DNA of 13,625 nt from Candidatus Uhrbacteria bacterium. GTDB lineage: Bacteria > Patescibacteriota > Patescibacteriia > UBA9934 > UBA11717. The stretch lies in NCBI GenBank assembly GCA_013203725.1, contig JABMPK010000089.1:1-13625 (forward strand), written 5' to 3'. This document shows, in pieces, positions 6,358-10,705 of this stretch. Within the stretch, counting starts at the first letter, position 1, and the number at the start of each line of letters is the position of its first letter. Below the pieces are notes generated by a model that saw nothing but the letters and a program-made list of their open reading frames with translations, was not told the DNA's origin and ran no database searches. The translations under genes and the position numbers were made by a program.

Positions 6358-7572
6358 ATGAAAAACATTCAGATCCTACATATCATTGCTTATTTGAAAG
6401 GCGCCTATTTCCAGACGCCGATTTTGTCTCTGTTCTTTTTGGCACAAGGAGTACCGTTGTCTGTAATAGTCGCATCAAATATTTTCTGGTCTGTAGGAGC
6501 TTTTGCAGGCGAGGTTCCAACAGGTATATTTGCTGACAAATTCGGGCAGAAGATCTCTATTACATTAGGGTATCTTCTGGAGGCTATTGGAATTTTATTA
6601 GTGGTGCTATTTCCGTCATCTGTGATGCTTGTCATCTACTTTGCCATAAGCGGAATTGCGTATTCATTTTTGAGTGGTAGCGAGGAGGCGTTGATGTATG
6701 AGTCTGTAAAGAAGTCGAAGAAAGAAAAATACCAGCGCGTTTATGGGAAGTTTATTTCCAATGAGATGATCGGATTCATGTCGGCGACAGCACTTGCCGG
6801 ATTCGTTTACGCTAAGTGGGGGGCGGTAGCTTTTAATCCGTTACTGTTGTTGACCGCGGCGAGCTTCTTATCTGCGGCTGTTCTGAGTAGATTCCTAGTC
6901 AACGAAAAGTCGGCACTGGTCAGCGACGACGAGGGTTCAAAAATGTTTATCATACTAAAAGAATCATTTACCTTGATCCGAAGGAACAAGACTGTTTGGG
7001 CTCTCACGTTAGTAAGTTTGTTGACTATCTCTGGAGAGTATTTGATGCAGGCGGTTTATCAACCATATTTTTCACTGAACGGTGTTCCAGCTGTTTGGCT
7101 CGGACTTGTACTGACGATAGGCACGATCGCAAATATTGTTGCAACTCGGTATGTACACAAACTCGAAGACAGGTTTACGCTGGAGAAGATCCTGCTGTTT
7201 CTAAATCTTCCATTGGGTGCTTTATTCGTGCTGCTGGGCATTTTTACAAATCCAGTATTTTTGATTGGTGCATACATTGTCATGGGAGGGTTGTTTAATT
7301 TGCAGATGCCAGTAATCTCTGACTACATTAATGCACGAGCAAGCTCTCATATCCGAACGACCGTATTGTCTGGTGTGTCGTTTGTGAAACGATTCTCAGG
7401 TATAGTGATAGCGGGAATTTTGACGCTCGTAGTTCATGTCTATGACATCCAGACAGCTCTGATTACTCAAGGGATATATCTTATGTCCGGTATAGTCATA
7501 TCTTACTTTATACTCGTACGTTGTGGGTGTACGCATAGAATTCACAAGTCTAGTTACAAAATCGAAGTCTAG
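6358..7572 (+). CDS. Major facilitator superfamily (MFS) transporter
   Basis: 404 residues with about 12 hydrophobic helices in two halves joined by a charged loop (about 182-212). MFS motif A is visible between helices 2 and 3 as TGIFADKFGQK (about residues 55-65). A segment in the first half, SGSEEALMYES (106-116), resembles the SGxxxALxYDS motif of a drug-efflux-like MFS subgroup. Family knowledge: proton-coupled export or uptake of small molecules across the cytoplasmic membrane; the substrate cannot be read from sequence. The C-terminus ends in a short basic tail with two Cys. It is divergent from the HopA1-like gene, so shared regulation is possible and it is a candidate exporter for that system, but the adjacency may be chance. 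Ends TAG. Confidence 0.9.
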   Translation: MKNIQILHIIAYLKGAYFQTPILSLFFLAQGVPLSVIVASNIFWSVGAFAGEVPTGIFADKFGQKISITLGYLLEAIGILLVVLFPSSVMLVIYFAISGIAYSFLSGSEEALMYESVKKSKKEKYQRVYGKFISNEMIGFMSATALAGFVYAKWGAVAFNPLLLLTAASFLSAAVLSRFLVNEKSALVSDDEGSKMFIILKESFTLIRRNKTVWALTLVSLLTISGEYLMQAVYQPYFSLNGVPAVWLGLVLTIGTIANIVATRYVHKLEDRFTLEKILLFLNLPLGALFVLLGIFTNPVFLIGAYIVMGGLFNLQMPVISDYINARASSHIRTTVLSGVSFVKRFSGIVIAGILTLVVHVYDIQTALITQGIYLMSGIVISYFILVRCGCTHRIHKSSYKIEV

Positions 7573-7592
7573 TGGGGTAAGATACTTGTCAT

Positions 7593-7609
7593 TATCATTT
7601 TTTATGATA
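7593..7609 (+). promoter_or_regulatory. Promoter with overlapping inverted repeat upstream of trhO
   Basis: TATGAT at 7603-7608 is a good -10. It is overlapped by a perfect 6-base inverted repeat, TATCAT (7593-7598) and ATGATA (7604-7609), around T5. A second GATACT copy at 7580-7585 is another possible -10. The repeat could be an operator, but it is short and AT-rich. Confidence 0.35.
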
Positions 7610-7631
7610 CTGTTGCGTGATCAAACTATAT

Positions 7632-8507
7632 ATGGAGAAATCTTTCGAAGTCATAATATTCTATAAATACACGCCAGTTGCGGATCCTGAAGGATTTGTG
7701 GTTTGGGTGCGTGATTTGTGCGCCAAGGTTGGCATTAACGGGCGGATATTGATAGCAAAAGAGGGTGTTAACGGAACGGTAGAGGGAACACGCGAGCAGT
7801 TGGATGTTTTTGAGTCTGCTTTGCAAGGTTCTAAATTTGGTGATTTTAGCGATCTTTGGTTCAAATCAAGTGTTGGGACCGGGTGCTCATTTCGAAAGTT
7901 GAAAGTGAAGGCGAGAGAGTATATTTTGAATATTGGTCTAGAAGAACGGGATATTGACCCGAACAAAATTACAGGTCAACACATCGATGCAGACGAATTG
8001 CATGAGATGTTTTTGAACGACGAGGACTTTACAATCATAGACATGCGTAATGATTACGAGTTTCAAGTTGGAAGATTCGATAAGTCTGTTGATCCTGGTA
8101 TGCGGAATTTTAGAGACTTGAAAGACGTCGTTTCTGGCATGGAAGAACTCAAGACAAAAAAGGTGGTTACAGTCTGTACGTATGGTGTTCGATGTGAGAA
8201 AGCTTCTGGATTCCTACTAGAAAACGGATTCCAAAATGTGAGCCAGCTGAACGGAGGGATTGGTACGTATATGAAAAAGTATCCCGGGCAGAACTTTAAA
8301 GGTTCGCTTTACGTGTTTGACGAGAGAATGACAGAGCAGTTCGTTGAAAATTATGAGGTTGTTGGAGAGTGCGTTGCGTGTGGTGAGAAGAGTGAGAGAT
8401 TTGGGAATTGTGGAAACCATTTTTGCCACAAGCAACTTATCATCTGCACCAAGTGTTCGGACGAACCTCGTATGTGTAACGGCAATTGTGGTAACCTAAA
8501 AGTCTAA
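7632..8507 (+). CDS. trhO: tRNA uridine(34) hydroxylase TrhO (rhodanese family)
   Basis: 291 residues from ATG 7632; an in-frame GTG at 7617 would add five residues and would be leaderless given the -10 at 7603-7608. The N-terminal domain begins FYKYTPVADPEGF and contains the AKEGVNGT loop typical of the UPF0176/TrhO (E. coli YceA) family. The rhodanese domain carries IDMRNDYEFQVGRF and the active-site loop CTYGVRCEKAS with the catalytic Cys at residue 182 (ATG numbering). The C-terminal part has FDERM and a Cys-rich zinc-binding region with eight cysteines (CVAC, C, C, CTKC, CNGNC). Family knowledge: TrhO makes 5-hydroxyuridine at the wobble position of tRNAs using oxygen-dependent chemistry, in the cytoplasm. 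It is followed after 17 bases by a small Cys2His2 gene, then a terminator, so the two form an operon. Confidence 0.93.
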   Translation: MEKSFEVIIFYKYTPVADPEGFVVWVRDLCAKVGINGRILIAKEGVNGTVEGTREQLDVFESALQGSKFGDFSDLWFKSSVGTGCSFRKLKVKAREYILNIGLEERDIDPNKITGQHIDADELHEMFLNDEDFTIIDMRNDYEFQVGRFDKSVDPGMRNFRDLKDVVSGMEELKTKKVVTVCTYGVRCEKASGFLLENGFQNVSQLNGGIGTYMKKYPGQNFKGSLYVFDERMTEQFVENYEVVGECVACGEKSERFGNCGNHFCHKQLIICTKCSDEPRMCNGNCGNLKV

Positions 8508-8524
8508 GTATTAGAGATAGAATT

Positions 8525-8710
8525 ATGAAAACACTAAAATGCGATCTTTGCGATGCTACAGCAGACGGCGAGACTTTTGAAGATTGGATGAAGGCGTTGA
8601 TGCCTCATTACATGGAAGCCCACGCCGACGTTATGAGCGACTCGAGCAAAACTGAGGAAGACAAGAATAAATGGATGGCGGAGAATAAAGAGCGGTTCGA
8701 CGCAGAATAG
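8525..8710 (+). CDS. Small Cys2His2 zinc-finger-like protein (DUF1059-like)
   Basis: 61 residues. C6-x2-C9-x18-H28-x4-H33 is a clear metal-binding spacing, with the pattern KTLKCDLCDATADGETFEDW and an HYMEAH helix resembling DUF1059-type small proteins. The last 25 residues are charged and helical (KTEEDKNKWMAENKERF). It lies 17 bases after trhO and before the terminator at 8750, so it is probably co-expressed with trhO. Only a weak AGAG sequence precedes the start. The function is unknown. The similarity to DUF1059 is by pattern only. Confidence 0.75.
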   Translation: MKTLKCDLCDATADGETFEDWMKALMPHYMEAHADVMSDSSKTEEDKNKWMAENKERFDAE

Positions 8711-8749
8711 AAGTCGACTTTGTCAGTTGCTAGTCTAGTGCAATTTAAT

Positions 8750-8774
8750 CGACCGTGTGTACGGTCGGTTTTTG
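8750..8774 (+). terminator. Intrinsic terminator of the trhO operon
   Basis: CGACCGT (8750-8756) pairs perfectly with ACGGTCG (8761-8767) around the loop GTGT, followed by GTTTTTG. The right arm shares CGGTCGG plus T-tract with the terminator at 4776-4789. Confidence 0.85.
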
Positions 8775-8780
8775 CTTTTA

Positions 8781-8789
8781 TGGTAATAT
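8781..8789 (+). promoter_or_regulatory. Extended -10 promoter for the small membrane protein gene
   Basis: TGGTAATAT fits the extended -10 pattern and lies just downstream of the preceding terminator. The predicted leader to ATG 8858 is about 60 bases. Confidence 0.45.
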
Positions 8790-8857
8790 TCCGGTATTAA
8801 ACGTGATGCTTATTTTGAATTCAGCACGCGTTATTAACCCGTTGCCAATTCCTGAGT

Positions 8858-9199
8858 ATGCCGAAAAAAAATGGCTTTTTCTCTAAATTCTTGATGAGGT
8901 TTCCTGAAAAACACAGGTTTCTTATAATGGCTGCCATGTATCTGGTCGTAATAGTAATTGGTGTATTTATATTGTACGAAATGGATGTTTATCGCGATGC
9001 GATTGTTGCATTGCTGAACGGAGATGAAGATATGTACCATCTCATTGAAGAGACGATTGCCTCGATTTTTGCGATGATCGCTCTATTTGGTGCAATATAT
9101 ATCTTTGTTCCCCCGGCTTTGATGCTCATGGCAATGGTATTGAGCATGTCCAAGAAAGGGAAGGATTATGTTGATAAGAATTTTGAGATACGTCGTTGA
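8858..9199 (+). CDS. Small integral membrane protein of unknown function
   Basis: 113 residues. A basic N-terminus (MPKKNGFFSKFLMRF) precedes a hydrophobic helix at about 21-40, a charged loop (NGDEDMYHLIEET), then a long hydrophobic region at about 66-97 that is one long helix or two short ones broken at VPP (84-86). The C-terminus is charged (KKGKDYVDKNFEIRR). No catalytic motif or known domain is recognised. The positive-inside rule suggests the N-terminus is cytoplasmic. A separate unit with its own promoter; ends TGA, supporting the standard code. No Shine-Dalgarno sequence. Confidence 0.7.
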   Translation: MPKKNGFFSKFLMRFPEKHRFLIMAAMYLVVIVIGVFILYEMDVYRDAIVALLNGDEDMYHLIEETIASIFAMIALFGAIYIFVPPALMLMAMVLSMSKKGKDYVDKNFEIRR

Positions 9200-9269
9200 G
9201 ATCTAGGCAAGTATTTAGTGCTCAGACAGGGGAAGAACACATTTTTACTAGTCTAATCACCATTTAGCC

Positions 9270-9298
9270 TTGACAAAAGGTCATTTTTGGTGTATACA
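9270..9298 (+). promoter_or_regulatory. Near-consensus -35/-10 promoter for the YARHG gene
   Basis: TTGACA (9270-9275) and TATACA (9293-9298) are separated by exactly 17 bases, with TG immediately before the -10. This is the only textbook -35/-10 pair in the window. The predicted start is near 9305, giving a leader of about 65 bases. Confidence 0.75.
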
Positions 9299-9310
9299 TG
9301 GGTAATGAAG

Positions 9311-9336
9311 AACTCGTGTATATCCCAACACGAGTT
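9311..9336 (+). other. Leader hairpin in the YARHG mRNA
   Basis: AACTCGTGT (9311-9319) and ACACGAGTT (9328-9336) form a perfect 9-base-pair stem with an 8-base loop, just after the predicted transcription start. There is no following T-tract, so it is not a terminator. It may stabilise the 5' end or be a binding site. Confidence 0.55.
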
Positions 9337-9357
9337 TGGTGACAAGACAAGGGATTG

Positions 9358-9365
9358 AAAAGGAG
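9358..9365 (+). promoter_or_regulatory. Strong Shine-Dalgarno sequence for the YARHG gene
   Basis: AAAAGGAG lies five bases before ATG 9371. It is the only strong Shine-Dalgarno sequence before a gene in this window and fixes the start at 9371 rather than the in-frame or overlapping alternatives. Confidence 0.75.
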
Positions 9366-9370
9366 CCGAC

Positions 9371-9799
9371 ATGGCCCATCGACTTTCGACTACGAATCGA
9401 CGTCTCGCATTTTTCCTGCTCGTGCCGATCGTGGCGCTTGTAGTTCTGGCTTTCGGCTTCTACGTCGAGGCGCAGGCCTGCGAGGAGCCGGACGTGTACG
9501 TACAAGAGCTGGTGGAGCACGCGCGGAAGCACGAGCTGCTTCCGTACCACGACTCGCTCGAGGCGTTCCTGGAGGTCTACAAGGAGGGGCGCTGTGACGT
9601 GTTGTGGCAGAGCCGCAACGCGATCTACGCGGGGCACGGCTATGCCTTCGTGACCGCGAGGGCGCAGGAGTGGGTCAAGCAGTACAGCTGGTACCGTCGC
9701 GACCAGAGCATCACCGAGAAGACGGTGAAGCTCAACGAGACGGACATCGCGAACCGCGACTACGTCCTGCAGCTCGAGAAGAAGCACAGCTGCAACTAG
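9371..9799 (+). CDS. Secreted or anchored YARHG-domain protein, GC-rich and probably imported
   Basis: 142 residues. A basic N-terminus and a hydrophobic helix at about 12-31 form a signal peptide or anchor; the AQAC at 34-37 is a possible but imperfect lipobox. Residues about 78-137 match the YARHG domain (PF13308): LWQSRNAIYAGHGYAF, WVKQYSWYRR, and LNETDIANRDYVLQLEKK. The motif itself reads YAGHG, with Arg replaced by Gly. Three cysteines (37, 75, 141) lie outside the core. Family knowledge: YARHG domains are extracellular and of unknown function. Hand counts give about 62% GC for 9361-9660 (187 of 300) against about 37% and 45% in single lines on either side, and codons favour C or G at the third position. 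With its own consensus promoter, hairpin, Shine-Dalgarno and GC-rich terminator it looks like a self-contained unit from a higher-GC donor. Confidence 0.85.
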   Translation: MAHRLSTTNRRLAFFLLVPIVALVVLAFGFYVEAQACEEPDVYVQELVEHARKHELLPYHDSLEAFLEVYKEGRCDVLWQSRNAIYAGHGYAFVTARAQEWVKQYSWYRRDQSITEKTVKLNETDIANRDYVLQLEKKHSCN

Positions 9800-9804
9800 A
9801 ACTC

Positions 9805-9862
9805 GCCGCGACCTGACCCGGAGCATAATGCCCCGGCCTCCAGGTCGCGGCATTGTGTTTTT
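9805..9862 (+). terminator. GC-rich terminator-like hairpin after the YARHG gene
   Basis: GCCGCGACCTG (9805-9815) pairs perfectly over 11 bases with CAGGTCGCGGC (9841-9851). The 25-base interior can fold further through its CCGG copies. The T-tract is displaced and short (T5 at 9858-9862). Composition differs from the other terminators of the window. Confidence 0.65.
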
Positions 9863-9880
9863 AATATGTGGTACGCGCTA

Positions 9881-9889
9881 TGCTACAAT
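9881..9889 (+). promoter_or_regulatory. Extended -10 promoter for the PLDc_N-type gene
   Basis: TGCTACAAT is an extended -10 with one mismatch, giving a leader of about 20 bases to ATG 9916. An alternative -10, TATAAG at 9895-9900, would give a leader under ten bases. Confidence 0.5.
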
Positions 9890-9915
9890 ACTTGTATAAG
9901 ACCTAACCATTTGCT

Positions 9916-10584
9916 ATGCGCATAACGCTTGCTTCCAGACTATTATCATCGACAATACTTTCTTTACTACTGATCCCATCATTCGCTTTTGCTCAAACTC
10001 CAGTTTCCGCAGAATATCAAGAATTGCTCACAGATGTTGTTGGCGAGATTGAATTGGCTGTTTTCAACCAGGATACCGAGCGACTGCTTAACGGAATGAC
10101 GGAAGAGCTTGTGGCAGAGATCGGTACTACTATCGAGTCCGCGTTGTCTCCGACTGTTGATATCGAGGATTTCAGTATCTATGGATTTGAGTTTTCGCAA
10201 GTTGACGAAACGCATTTCCGGATAGACGGAAAGTATTCCATAGAATCACGTGGTTCAAACGGAACATGGTCTGTGAATGGACTAAGTACGTATATTGTTT
10301 TGGAAGATACGGGGGAGTCATTCGTTATTTCAGACACGGACCTTCATGAAGCAGTTTCACCGATTGATATTCGAGGGTTTATTGGAGACAATATGAGGTA
10401 CATTTTGCTGGCACTCAGTCTTGGATTCGTTTTCTCGGCATTCTGGGCTTGGATGTTGGTAGATGCGATTATGCGAAACATTCCAAACAAAGCGCCGTGG
10501 ATCTTACTTATAGTGCTGGCGAGTTGGCTCGGAGCGGTGATTTACTTCTTCACGGGGCGCAAGCAGTTCAAGATGAAAAAGTAG
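9916..10584 (+). CDS. Exported protein with C-terminal PLDc_N-type membrane domain
   Basis: 222 residues. A clear signal peptide spans 1-26 (SSTILSLLLIPSFAFA then QTP). Residues about 30-155 are a soluble extracytoplasmic domain, acidic and mixed helix-strand, with no motif I recognise. Two membrane helices follow at about 161-183 and 194-213. The C-terminal part, FWAWMLVDAIMRNIPNKAPW then SWLGAVIYFFTGR, matches the PLDc_N domain pattern (PF13396), named from phospholipase D relatives but common on its own in small membrane proteins. No HKD catalytic motif is present, so it is not a phospholipase. The function is unknown. Its own promoter lies upstream and a strong terminator follows at 10604, so it is a single-gene unit. 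Composition returns to that of the rest of the window, in contrast to the preceding gene. Confidence 0.8.
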   Translation: MRITLASRLLSSTILSLLLIPSFAFAQTPVSAEYQELLTDVVGEIELAVFNQDTERLLNGMTEELVAEIGTTIESALSPTVDIEDFSIYGFEFSQVDETHFRIDGKYSIESRGSNGTWSVNGLSTYIVLEDTGESFVISDTDLHEAVSPIDIRGFIGDNMRYILLALSLGFVFSAFWAWMLVDAIMRNIPNKAPWILLIVLASWLGAVIYFFTGRKQFKMKK

Positions 10585-10603
10585 TTAAATGTACAGTTAC
10601 AGA

Positions 10604-10630
10604 ACGGCCGCGGTTGCGGTCGTTTTTTTT
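10604..10630 (+). terminator. Intrinsic terminator after the PLDc_N-type gene
   Basis: ACGGCCGC (10604-10611) pairs with GCGGTCGT (10616-10623) around the loop GGTT with one G-U pair, running into a T8 tract at 10623-10630. Confidence 0.87.
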
Positions 10631-10671
10631 GTTTCGGTGGGGATATAGTTGGTTTGCACGTTAAAAATACA

Positions 10672-10680
10672 TGGTACAAT
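10672..10680 (+). promoter_or_regulatory. Extended -10 promoter for the beta-helix surface protein
   Basis: TGGTACAAT is an extended -10 with one mismatch. TTGCAC at 10654-10659 is a possible -35 at a short 15-base spacing. The predicted leader is about 19 bases. Confidence 0.5.
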
Positions 10681-10705
10681 TCACTCAAATTCATTCTAGA
10701 CGTAT

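Noticed and set aside
8508..8524. UGA recoded as glycine, as in some Patescibacteria
   Set aside because: Genes at 3121 and 9199 end at TGA at sensible places, and no gene needs an internal TGA to be read through.
9355..9816. Plus-strand open frames at 9355-9597 and 9604-9816 in another frame
   Set aside because: Shadows of the YARHG gene caused by high GC; their translations are Arg/Gly/Ala-rich with no start signals.
9281..9853. A 190-codon open frame on the minus strand opposite the YARHG gene
   Set aside because: It is Arg/Leu/Val-rich low-complexity translation typical of the antisense of a GC-rich gene, with no recognisable domain, while the plus strand has a YARHG match, promoter and Shine-Dalgarno.
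9250..9915. Insertion-site direct repeats flanking the YARHG cassette
   Set aside because: The CTAAnnnCCATTT-like similarity is imperfect, short and AT-rich; not strong enough to call as an attachment site or target duplication.
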